A DNA stretch of 64,000 nt from Gemmata sp051859125 (GTDB taxonomy: Bacteria > Planctomycetota > Planctomycetia > Gemmatales > Gemmataceae). The position numbers were made by a program, and so were the translations under genes. Within the stretch, counting starts at the first letter, position 1, and each line of letters begins with the position of its first letter. The notes beneath the pieces were generated by a model. It searched no databases. It was not told the DNA's origin and saw only the letters and a list, made by a program, of their open reading frames with translations. The stretch lies in assembly GCF_051859125.1 (NCBI RefSeq), contig NZ_JBHYGG010000302.1, forward strand, positions 23,656 to 87,655. Direction: 5' to 3'. This document shows, piece after piece, positions 8,641-20,155 of this stretch.

Positions 8641-9243
8641 TCACGCCGGCGCCTCGGGCTCGCGTGCCTCGCGCTCGAGGCACGTCGGGCAGATCCCGTG
8701 GGAGATCCGGCAGTCCGTCACCTCGGCCATGTACTGCTCGACGGACTGCCAGTAGTTCTGGTCGCTCCGCACCCGCCGGCACCACGCGCACACCGGGATC
8801 AGCCCCTGCAGGCGGTGGATGCGGGCCAGCGAGTCCTCGAGTTCGCGGACCCGGTCGGCGAACGCCTGCTGGAGGGCGACGACCCGCTCGCCGACCCGGA
8901 TCCGGGACTGGAGCTCGGCCCGGTCGAACGGCTTGACGACGTAGTCGTCGGCCCCGCTCTCGAGCCCGGCGACCACGTCCTGGCTGTCGTTCTTCGAGGT
9001 GAGGAGGATCGTGTACGTGGGCACCGGGCGGCCGAGGGCCCGCGCCCGGCGGCACACCTCCGGCCCCTCCAGCCCGGGCATTACCCAGTCGAGGATGGCG
9101 AGCTTCGGGGCGTCGTCGGCCCGCAGCGCGGCCCACGCGGCCTCGCCGTCGGAGGCGGCCACGACCTCGTGCCCCCACCCCTTCACCGTGCGCTCCAGGA
9201 TGGTCCGGGAGACGACCTCGTCGTCGGCGATCAGGATTCGCAT
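8641..9243 (-). CDS. Response regulator with cysteine-rich C-terminal tail
   Basis: This encodes 200 residues. A receiver domain occupies residues 1-120: the acidic pair is D7/D8, the phosphoacceptor is D52 in AILDWVMPG, and K104 is in YVVKPF. A coiled-coil stretch (about 121-148) links it to a small C-terminal module with C152-x2-C155 and, near the end, H182-G-I-C185-x2-C188, which look like a zinc- or heme-type binding knuckle. No DNA-binding domain is present. It is the last gene of a four-gene signalling operon, starting 25 bases after the stop of the hybrid kinase, and is the natural phosphorylation target of that kinase. The role of the metal-site-like tail is unknown. Confidence 0.9.
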   Translation of the reverse strand: MRILIADDEVVSRTILERTVKGWGHEVVAASDGEAAWAALRADDAPKLAILDWVMPGLEGPEVCRRARALGRPVPTYTILLTSKNDSQDVVAGLESGADDYVVKPFDRAELQSRIRVGERVVALQQAFADRVRELEDSLARIHRLQGLIPVCAWCRRVRSDQNYWQSVEQYMAEVTDCRISHGICPTCLEREAREPEAPA

Positions 9244-9268
9244 AGTTGGGCCAGCACGGTGCGGGGGC

Positions 9269-12735
<3,467 letters not shown>

Positions 12736-12748
<13 letters not shown>

Positions 12749-13317
12749 GGCCCCTCCCGCTCGCACGCCGGCGAAAAAAGTGGGCACCCGAACACCGGGG
12801 CGTCGGGCACCGGCGGCTCCCCGCCGGCGAGGACCGCGGCCACGGCCGAGCGCCCGGGGCACGCGCCCGCGCGGCCCCGCGCCGGCGTCACGCCCCCGGC
12901 GAACGCGACGCGGCCGGCCGCGTCGCGGGCGACGACGTGCCCGGACGTGGCGGCCCCGTCGGCCAGTGCCTCCGCTCCGCCCGCATCGCACCGCACCGCG
13001 AGCCCCAGGCGCCCGGCCGCGTCGAGCGCCGGGCCGCGCTCCCACCCCGGTTCGGTGCCCGGCGGGAGCACGAACACGACGGTCACGGCCCCGGACCCCG
13101 CCCCGTCGGCGAGGGCGGCGAGTTCCGACACGGTGGCCCGGGAGCACGGGCAGTGCGGGTGCAGGTAGGCCGTGACCCCGGGGCCGCGGCCGTGCGGGGG
13201 CGCGGTGCCGGCCGCGCCGGGGGTCCGGTCGTACCGGTCCCACGCCGCGAACCCGGCGGCCACGAGGGCCGCCCACGCCGCGACCGCGGACCGTGCGAAG
13301 AGTGTCTGGGACTTCAT
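12736..13317 (-). CDS. RedB-like redox protein
   Basis: The protein has 193 residues. An N-terminal hydrophobic segment (about 8-25) anchors or exports it. The mature start contains YLHPHCPCSRATVSELA with C56-x-C58, which matches the RedB family of thioredoxin-fold proteins. The remainder fits a small thioredoxin-like fold (VTVVFVLPPGTEPGW, GLAVRCDAGG, GHVVARDAAGRVAFAGG). A further C-terminal Cys pair (FGCPLFSPAC) is present. In other bacteria RedB lies beside sensor kinases; here it is sandwiched between the kinase-HD-GYP fusion (34 bases upstream) and the hybrid kinase (13-base overlap). A redox-sensing input role is inferred, not shown. Confidence 0.8.
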
Positions 13318-13351
13318 AAGAAGCGTCCCGGGAGGGGGACGGGGTGGTCGC

Positions 13352-15601
13352 TCAGGACTGGTAGATCTTTTCGAACCGGGCGGCGGCCGACGCCAGGGCC
13401 GCGAGGAGCGTCGGGTCGAACTGACCGGCCGACTCGGTCGTCATCATCCGGACCACGCGGGCGTGGGACAGGGCCGGGCGGTACGGCCGCCGGGACCGCA
13501 GGGCGTCGTACACCGAGACCAGGCCGACGACCCGGGCCGCGAGCGGGGCCGCGTCGCCGGCCAGCCCGTCCGGGTACCCGGCCCCGTCCCACCGCTCGTG
13601 GTGCGACCGGATCACCTCGGCCGCCAGGGCCAGTGCCGACAGGTCCGAGGGGCACTTCTCGGCCGTCGCGGTCACCCACTCGGCCCCCATGACCGGGTGC
13701 GTCTGCACCACCATCCGCTCGTGGTCGTCGAGCGCGGCCGGCTTGTTCAGGATGTTGTACGGCACCGCGACCATGCCGAGGTCGTGGAGCGGCGCGACGG
13801 TCTCGAGGAGGCCCACGAACCGCTCGTCCTTCAGGCGCGAGTACTCCCCCCGGTCGGGCACGGCCCCCGCCAGCGCCCGGACGTACCGCCCCATCCGCTC
13901 CGAGTGCGCCGGCCCGAGTGAGAGGATCTCGCGGAACATCTGGGCGCACAGGCCGGTCAGCGCCTGGACCGCGCTGTGCGCCCCGTTCTGGGGCGGCAGC
14001 CCGGGCGGGGCGGGGGTCCGGGTCAGGTCGGCCATGCCGACCCGCATGGTGAGGGCGGCCGCCTGCGCCGGCTCGCTCCCGGCGCGGCGGCCCAGGAGCC
14101 CGCGGACCCGGGACCGGAACTCGGCCCGCGAGAACGGCTTGGCCAGGAAGTCGTCGGCCCCGGCCTCCATGAGCCCGCCCAGGGCCTCCGGCGGGATCAC
14201 CCCGGACATCAGGAGGATCAGCGGCCGCCGGTCCGTGTCGGTCGTCCGGATCGAGTCGATCAGCTTGTCCCCGGTCACCCCCGGGAGGTTCACGTCGAGG
14301 ATCACGAGGTCCGCGTGCTGCCGCTGGAGGATCTCCCGGAGCGCCTCGCCGTCCGACGCCTCGGCGACCGCGTACTCGTCCCCGAGGTACAGCCGCAGGA
14401 GCTTGCGGAGGGCCGCGTCGTCCTCGACGATGACCACGCTGGGCCGGGCCGGGGCCGCGGTCGCGCTCGGCGGCCGCTCGGTCGCCTGCGGCACCCACCG
14501 GCTCAGCCCGGCCAGCGAGATCCCCACCACCCGCGCGCTCGGGGGCCGCGCGTCCGGGTCGGTGCTGAGCATCCGGTTCACCAGGGTGCACAGCTCCTCG
14601 GGCAGCTCCGGGCGGACCTGCTGGACGTTGGGCGGGGGGGCCGTGAGCCGGGTCTGGAGGTCCCGGAGCAGGTGCCCGGTCTCCGGGAACGGGTCGCGGC
14701 CGGTGAGGGCCCAGTACATGCTCGCGCCGAGGCTGAACAGGTCGGCCCGGGCGTCCACCGCGTGCGGGTCCCGGGCCTGCTCCGGGGCCATGTACCCGAT
14801 GGTCCCGAGCACCGTCCCGGGCTCCGTCAGTTGCCGGTACGGGTGCAGGGCCAGTCCGAAGTCGAGGAGCTTGGCCCTCCAGTCCGGGGTCACCACGATG
14901 TTCGGGGGCTTGATGTCGCGGTGGATCAGCCCGTGCCGGTGGGCCTCGGCCAGGCCCTCGGACACCTGGCGGAACAGGTCGCACGCCCGGTTCACCGGGA
15001 GCGGCCCGCGGCTCCGGACGAACCCGTCGAGGTCCTGGCCGTTGACCAGTTCCATGACGTAGTAGTCGCGGACCGTGCCGCCCGGGTCCGGCCGGGTCCG
15101 CCCGGCGTCGAGGCACGCGACCAGGTTCGGGTGGTGGAGCCGGGCGGCCGCGCGGGCCTCGGCGTGGAACCGGCGGAGCAGCCGCGGGCACGTGTCGGCG
15201 GAGTTCACGAACACCTTGACGGCCACGTCGCGGCGCAGGTGGACGTGCTCGGCCCGGTACACCACCCCCATCCCGCCCCGGCCCAGGAGCCCGAGCACCC
15301 GGTACTGCCCGAGGGTCAGGGACGCGATGCTGCCGTCGCGGAGCGTGTCGGCCTGGAACGGGGTGAGCAGGTGCAGGGCGACGAGCCGGTCGAGGGCCGC
15401 GGGCTGCGTCGGGGCGGTCGCCACCTCGGCCCGGACCCCGGCGTCCAGTTCCTCCCACTCCTCGGGCAGGACGATCAACCGGTCCAGGAGGTCGTTCAGG
15501 AGCGACGACATGCGCCCGCTGGTCTCGCCGGGTGGGGACCCGGAGGGGCCGTGGATGGCGGTGTCGCCGGGGCGCCGGTCGACGCTGGGGGGGAAGGCCA
15601 T
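13352..15601 (-). CDS. Ser/Thr protein kinase - receiver - HD-GYP fusion
   Basis: This encodes 749 residues from ATG 15601; an internal ATG at 15511 is an equally possible start because neither has a strong ribosome site. The Hanks-type kinase (about 100-370) has the glycine loop LGRGGMGVVY, K129, the HRD loop H227-R-D229 with K231 and N234, and D247-FG. The receiver domain (about 388-505) has E393/D394/D395, phosphoacceptor D436 and K488. The HD-GYP cyclic-di-GMP phosphodiesterase domain (about 545-745) has H566, H606-D607, HHERWDG near 667 and G675-Y-P677. All catalytic residues visible in each domain are intact. It is the first gene of the operon that continues with redB-like, hybrid kinase and regulator, so it probably joins Ser/Thr phosphorylation, phosphorelay input and c-di-GMP turnover. 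Confidence 0.93.
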   Translation of the reverse strand: MAFPPSVDRRPGDTAIHGPSGSPPGETSGRMSSLLNDLLDRLIVLPEEWEELDAGVRAEVATAPTQPAALDRLVALHLLTPFQADTLRDGSIASLTLGQYRVLGLLGRGGMGVVYRAEHVHLRRDVAVKVFVNSADTCPRLLRRFHAEARAAARLHHPNLVACLDAGRTRPDPGGTVRDYYVMELVNGQDLDGFVRSRGPLPVNRACDLFRQVSEGLAEAHRHGLIHRDIKPPNIVVTPDWRAKLLDFGLALHPYRQLTEPGTVLGTIGYMAPEQARDPHAVDARADLFSLGASMYWALTGRDPFPETGHLLRDLQTRLTAPPPNVQQVRPELPEELCTLVNRMLSTDPDARPPSARVVGISLAGLSRWVPQATERPPSATAAPARPSVVIVEDDAALRKLLRLYLGDEYAVAEASDGEALREILQRQHADLVILDVNLPGVTGDKLIDSIRTTDTDRRPLILLMSGVIPPEALGGLMEAGADDFLAKPFSRAEFRSRVRGLLGRRAGSEPAQAAALTMRVGMADLTRTPAPPGLPPQNGAHSAVQALTGLCAQMFREILSLGPAHSERMGRYVRALAGAVPDRGEYSRLKDERFVGLLETVAPLHDLGMVAVPYNILNKPAALDDHERMVVQTHPVMGAEWVTATAEKCPSDLSALALAAEVIRSHHERWDGAGYPDGLAGDAAPLAARVVGLVSVYDALRSRRPYRPALSHARVVRMMTTESAGQFDPTLLAALASAAARFEKIYQS

Positions 15602-16300
15602 TGATCAGGTCCGGTGAGGCCGGAGGTGAGCGGGTGCGGCCGGTGGGCCCGGCACGCAGCGCTCCTGGGCGCGCCACCTCAGTTCGGGGTTCGGGTCTCG
15701 TATCGGTCCGGGCGGCGGTGGGGCACGGCTCACGCTGCCGCGGCGGTCAGAGTGGTCCCCAGCCGGAGTTGCCGGAAGTTGGGCGCACTTCGCGACTGAG
15801 AGGCACCGAGCGACCCGCCGGGGTCCACCGGATCAGGATTCGGAGCAAATCGCAGTGGCCGCGGGGCAGAGACGAGTACGAGGTTGGGTCCGCCGGTGCG
15901 CGCCGCCGCGAATGTCGGAGTACACGACTCACAGCTGGAAAGATGGCTCTCGCTTCCGCCGGACGGTGGCGAAATGTCCTCGGTTTCGCGATGGGGTGTC
16001 GGAACTTCGGGCAATGTTCGTCCCCCCGCTGCAATTCTACGCGGTCGGCCGACACCCAATCGGAAAAACCGCCAGGTGCGGTTCCGGCCACAGGGATCGG
16101 CACGCCCCGCGGTTCGTCCGTGAGCCGACATTTTCTCCCGTGATCAGAACAGTAATTCAGACAGGTGTCAAGGTAATCGCTCGAAATCCCGGGGCGACCG
16201 ACCCGGACCGCGTTGCGATCGCCCGCCCGCTCTCACCGGAGATCGGGAATCACGCGCCGATCATGTCACGGGTCGCGGCGATTGGTTCGCCCCCGGCGGG
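15602..16300. other. Intergenic region, about 700 bases, no supported gene
   Basis: This stretch separates the signalling operon from the serine ammonia-lyase gene; both neighbours are on the minus strand, so it should hold the operon promoter toward its left end and the end of the lyase unit toward its right end. Short frames exist on both strands, but none has coding-like codon bias or a recognisable protein. No strong hairpin with a T-run was seen. Confidence 0.5.
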
Positions 16301-17668
16301 TCAGCAGTTGATGACGTTCAGGGCCAGCCCGCCCTGGGACGTCTCCTTGTACCGGGAGTTCATGTCGACGCCCGTCTGCCGCATGGTTTCGATGACCCGG
16401 TCGAGGGAGACGCGGTGGAGCCCGTCGCCGTGGAGGACCGCGAGCCGGGCGGCGTTGATCGCCTTGACCGCGCCCATGGCGTTCCGCTCGATGCACGGCA
16501 CCTGAACGAGCCCGCCGACCGGGTCGCACGTGAGCCCGAGGTTGTGCTCCATGCCGATCTCGGCGGCGTTCTCGATTTGGGCGTTGGTGCCGCCCATGAC
16601 GGCCGCGAGCCCGCCCGCGGCCATGCTGCACGCGACCCCGATCTCCCCCTGGCACCCCATCTCGGCGGCCGACAGCGAGGCGTTCCGCTTGAACAGCATG
16701 CCGATCGCTGCCGCCGTGAGTAAGAACGCCCGCGTCTGTTCCGCCCCCACCCCGGGGACGAACCGCCGGGCGTACTCGATCACGGCCGGGATCACGCCGG
16801 CCGCGCCGTTGGTCGGGGCCGTGACCACTTTCCCGCCCGCGGCATTTTCTTCGTTCACCGCCAAAGCGAACAGGCTGACCCAGTCCATCAGGCCGAGCGG
16901 GTCGGCCGTCCCGCGCTTCTGGAGGCTCTGGAACAACCCCGGGGCGCGGCGCTTCACGCCCAGGCCGCCCGGGAGCGTCCCCTCGGTGCGGCACCCGCGC
17001 GCGATGCACGCCTCCATCACCGCCCAGATGCGGTCCAGGCCGGCGTCGAGGTCCTCCCGGGTCCGGGCGGCCCGCTCGTTGGCGGTCACGATCGCGGGGA
17101 TCGACAGGCCGGTGCGCGCGCCGATCGCGAGCAGTTCGTCCGCGGTGCGGAACGGGTGCGGCTCCGCGGTCGCGGCGGCCCCGGCCCCTTCGGGGTCGCC
17201 GTCGCGGACCACGAACCCGCCGCCGACCGAGTAGTACGTCTCGTCGGCGACCGCCCCCCCCGCCCCATCGAACGCGCGGAACCGGACGCCGTTGGGGTGG
17301 CCCGGGAGGAACTCGGACGTGTGGAACAGGAGGTCCGCGGGTTCGTCGAAGGGGACCGGGTGCGTGCCGGCCAGCGCGACCCGCCGGTCGCCGCGGACGG
17401 TCGCGAGGAACGCGGGGACCGCGTCGGGGTCCACGCCCGTCGGCCGCCACCCGGCGAGGCCCAGCAGCACGGCGGTGTCGGTCGCGTGGCCCTTGCCCGT
17501 GAGGGCCAGCGACCCGTACAGGTCCACGAGCACCCGGCGCACACCGGCGAGGCGGCCGGCCCGCTCGAGGCCGCTCGCGAACCGGTGCGCCGCGACCATC
17601 GGGCCGACGGTGTGCGAACTCGACGGCCCGACGCCGATCTTGAACAGGTCGAACACGCTCAGCGACAT
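16301..17668 (-). CDS. sdaA: L-serine ammonia-lyase, iron-sulfur, single chain
   Basis: The product has 455 residues from ATG 17668 (MSLSVFDLFKIGVGPSSSHT), the usual length for the fused alpha-beta form that deaminates L-serine to pyruvate and ammonia in the cytoplasm. The N-terminal domain carries the signature IGVGPSSSHTVGPM. The C-terminal catalytic domain contains APTNGAAGVIPAV, GCQGEIGVACSMAAGG and GLTCDPVGGLVQVPCIERN. Together these supply the cysteines expected to bind the labile 4Fe-4S cluster. The upstream hybrid-kinase gene ends 80 bases before this start on the same strand, so they could share a transcript, although no functional link is evident. The open frame extends far upstream but only as an out-of-frame shadow of the kinase. 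Confidence 0.95.
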   Translation of the reverse strand: MSLSVFDLFKIGVGPSSSHTVGPMVAAHRFASGLERAGRLAGVRRVLVDLYGSLALTGKGHATDTAVLLGLAGWRPTGVDPDAVPAFLATVRGDRRVALAGTHPVPFDEPADLLFHTSEFLPGHPNGVRFRAFDGAGGAVADETYYSVGGGFVVRDGDPEGAGAAATAEPHPFRTADELLAIGARTGLSIPAIVTANERAARTREDLDAGLDRIWAVMEACIARGCRTEGTLPGGLGVKRRAPGLFQSLQKRGTADPLGLMDWVSLFALAVNEENAAGGKVVTAPTNGAAGVIPAVIEYARRFVPGVGAEQTRAFLLTAAAIGMLFKRNASLSAAEMGCQGEIGVACSMAAGGLAAVMGGTNAQIENAAEIGMEHNLGLTCDPVGGLVQVPCIERNAMGAVKAINAARLAVLHGDGLHRVSLDRVIETMRQTGVDMNSRYKETSQGGLALNVINC

Positions 17669-17748
17669 GGCCGCGGCCCCCGGGACGATTGCGTAGAAGG
17701 AGTCACCGGAGCCCGGGGGCGCGGACGGGCGCCCCGCCGGGGCCGGGG

Positions 17749-20049
17749 TCAGCGCGCCGCGTCGAGGGTGGCCCGGACCTTCCGGGCCAGCGCCACCGGG
17801 CTGAACGGCTTCTGGAGGAACGCGTCGGTCGCCTGCACGACCCCGTTGCGAACGACCGCGTCGTCGGTGTACCCGCTGACGAACAGGACCCGGGCCTCGG
17901 GCCGCCGGCCCCGGACCGCCTCGGCGAGGTCGCGGCCGCCCATCTCGGGCATCACCACGTCGGTGACCAGCAGGTGGATCGGGCCGGCGTGCGCGTCGGC
18001 GGCGCGGAGCGCCTCCGCGCCGTTGCCGGCCTCGAGCACCGCGTACCCGAGCGCCTCCAGCGACCGGCGGGCGAACCTCCGCACCGCGGGCTCGTCCTCG
18101 ACGAGCAGGAGCGTCTCGGTGCCGCGCGCGACCGGGGCCGGGGTGGCGGCCGGGGCGGCCGCGTCCTCGTGCGCGGCCGCGGGGAACAGCACCGAGAACG
18201 TCGTCCCCGCGCCGACGGCGGTGGCGACGTCGATCCGCCCGCGGGCCTGGGCGACGATCCCGTAGACCGTGGCCAGCCCCAGGCCGGTCCCCTTGCCGAC
18301 CCCCTTGGTGGTGAAGAACGGCTCGAAGATCTTGGCCCGCACCTCGTCGGTCATCCCCACGCCGGTGTCGCCCACCGAGAGCTGCGCGTACGGGCCGGGG
18401 CGGAGGTCGGGGAACCGCCGGTCGCCGGGCGCGACCTCGACGTTCCGGGTCTCGATGGTGAGCCGCCCGCCGGTGGGCATCGCGTCGCGGGCGTTCACCG
18501 CCAGGTTGACGACGACCTGCTCCAGTTGCCCGCGGTCGGCCTTCACCCGGTCCAGGCCCGGGGCCAGGGCGAGCCGCAGGGCCACGTCCTCGCCGAGGGT
18601 CCGCTCGAGCATCTTCCCGGTCCGGCGGACCAGGTCGTTCAGGTCGATGACCTTGGGCTCGAGGATGGTCTTGCGGCTGAACGCCAGGAGCTGGGCGGTC
18701 AGGGCGGCGGCGCGGCCCCCGGCCTCGCGGATCTCGCCGGCCGACGCCCGCCGCGGGTCGGCGTCCTGCAGTTCGTCGAGCAGCAGGTCGCAGTACCCGT
18801 TGATGATGGTGAGCAGGTTGTTGAAGTCGTGGGCCACCCCGGCGGCGAGCTGGCCGAACGCCTCCATCTTCTGCGCCTGGCGGTACTGGTCCTCGACCCG
18901 CCGCCACTCGGTCACGTCGGACCACGACCCGATCGCCTCGACCGACTCGCCGGTGGCGTCGAGCACCAGGCGGACGTCGCTCCGCACCGACCGGTACTCG
19001 CCGCTGCGGTGCCGGATCCGGAACTCGGTCGAGTACCGGCCCCGGGCGATGAGCCCGCGCTCGGCGGCGGCGACGGCCCGGTCCGCGTCGTCCGGGTGGA
19101 CGGTCGCCTCCAGCCACCCCTTGCCCGCGGTCTCCCCGGGCGAGTACCCGAGCACCTCGCGCACGTTCTCGCTGACCCACGCGATGCCGCGGATCCGCTC
19201 GCCCTCGATGGCCAGCTTGTACAGCACCGCCGGGCTCGACGCGATGACGTGCTGGAGCCGCTCCTGGGCCTGGCGGGCCGCCTCCTCGGCCTCCTTGCGC
19301 TCGGTCACGTCGGTGGCGAACCCGATCACGCCGATGACCCGCCCGGCCGCGTCCCGGTGGGGGAGCTTGTCGGTCTGGAGCCAGCGCTTCCCGGCCGGGG
19401 TCGTCACCAACTCGACGATCCCCTGCCGCGGGCGGCCGGTGGCGGCGACCGCGTCCTCGTCGCGGGCGTACTGCGCCGCGAGCGGGAGCCCGAGGTCGTA
19501 ATCGGTCCGCCCGAGGATCGCCTCCCGGGGCAGGCCCAGGAACCGCACCACCTCCTCGTTCACCCGGACGAACCGGTGCTCGAGGTCCTTGTAAAAGATG
19601 AGGGCTGGGACGGCGTCGAAGATCTGCTGGAGGTCGCGGCCCATCTCGGGCGGGGGGCCGGCCGGGGCGGGGGGCGGGGGCCGCCGGTCGAGGGCCCGGC
19701 GGACGGCGGCGGCGAGCCGGTCGATCCGGGCCCGGGGCACGAAGTCCGCGGCCCCGTGGAGGACGACGTCGGCCGCCGCGCACTCGCCGACCGGGTCCGA
19801 CACGACCACGAGCGGCACCGCGGCCCCGCGGTCGCGGATGAGGTCGAGGGCGCGGAACGCCGGCAACTGCGGGTGCGCGTACGGGCAGAGGACGACGTCC
19901 GGGGGGGCGGCCAGGTGCGCGAGGAACTCGGGCTCCGTACCGGCGCGGGCGACCTCCGGGACGAACTCGCCGCACAACGCGTCGGCGAGCGCACCCGCGC
20001 AGGCGGGGTCGTCCGCAACGATCAGGACGCGGAGGGGCGAGGGGGTCAT
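17749..20049 (-). CDS. Hybrid histidine kinase with N-terminal pseudo-receiver
   Basis: The protein has 766 residues and no membrane segment. Residues 5-122 look like a receiver domain, but the phosphoacceptor position is P56 (VVLCPYAHP) and the conserved Lys is R106, so it should not be phosphorylated. Two PAS domains follow (about 138-252 and 262-383). HisKA has H407 in AGVAHDFNNLL, and the ATPase has N519 and DTGVGM, then GKGTGLGLATVYGI. A C-terminal receiver (about 645-765) is intact with D697 (VTDVVMPEMGG) and K747. The HDFNNLL type is common in soluble PAS kinases. The ligand and target are unknown; no DNA-binding regulator adjoins it. Confidence 0.92.
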   Translation of the reverse strand: MTPSPLRVLIVADDPACAGALADALCGEFVPEVARAGTEPEFLAHLAAPPDVVLCPYAHPQLPAFRALDLIRDRGAAVPLVVVSDPVGECAAADVVLHGAADFVPRARIDRLAAAVRRALDRRPPPPAPAGPPPEMGRDLQQIFDAVPALIFYKDLEHRFVRVNEEVVRFLGLPREAILGRTDYDLGLPLAAQYARDEDAVAATGRPRQGIVELVTTPAGKRWLQTDKLPHRDAAGRVIGVIGFATDVTERKEAEEAARQAQERLQHVIASSPAVLYKLAIEGERIRGIAWVSENVREVLGYSPGETAGKGWLEATVHPDDADRAVAAAERGLIARGRYSTEFRIRHRSGEYRSVRSDVRLVLDATGESVEAIGSWSDVTEWRRVEDQYRQAQKMEAFGQLAAGVAHDFNNLLTIINGYCDLLLDELQDADPRRASAGEIREAGGRAAALTAQLLAFSRKTILEPKVIDLNDLVRRTGKMLERTLGEDVALRLALAPGLDRVKADRGQLEQVVVNLAVNARDAMPTGGRLTIETRNVEVAPGDRRFPDLRPGPYAQLSVGDTGVGMTDEVRAKIFEPFFTTKGVGKGTGLGLATVYGIVAQARGRIDVATAVGAGTTFSVLFPAAAHEDAAAPAATPAPVARGTETLLLVEDEPAVRRFARRSLEALGYAVLEAGNGAEALRAADAHAGPIHLLVTDVVMPEMGGRDLAEAVRGRRPEARVLFVSGYTDDAVVRNGVVQATDAFLQKPFSPVALARKVRATLDAAR

Positions 20050-20155
20050 CGGAGTGGGTGCCCGGCCGACCGGGGCGAGAGGGGGCTCGCCACCTGGTCT
20101 GCGGTCATTCTACACCGGAACGGTGAGGGGCACCGGCGAACAGCGGTCCCGCGGG

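Noticed and set aside
12749..13276. N-terminal extension of the hybrid kinase frame
   Set aside because: It is the out-of-frame shadow of the redB-like gene; the GTG at 12748 has a strong ribosome site.
17669..19975. Extension of the serine ammonia-lyase frame
   Set aside because: The extension is Arg-rich and overlaps the second hybrid kinase; the conserved N-terminus begins at 17668.
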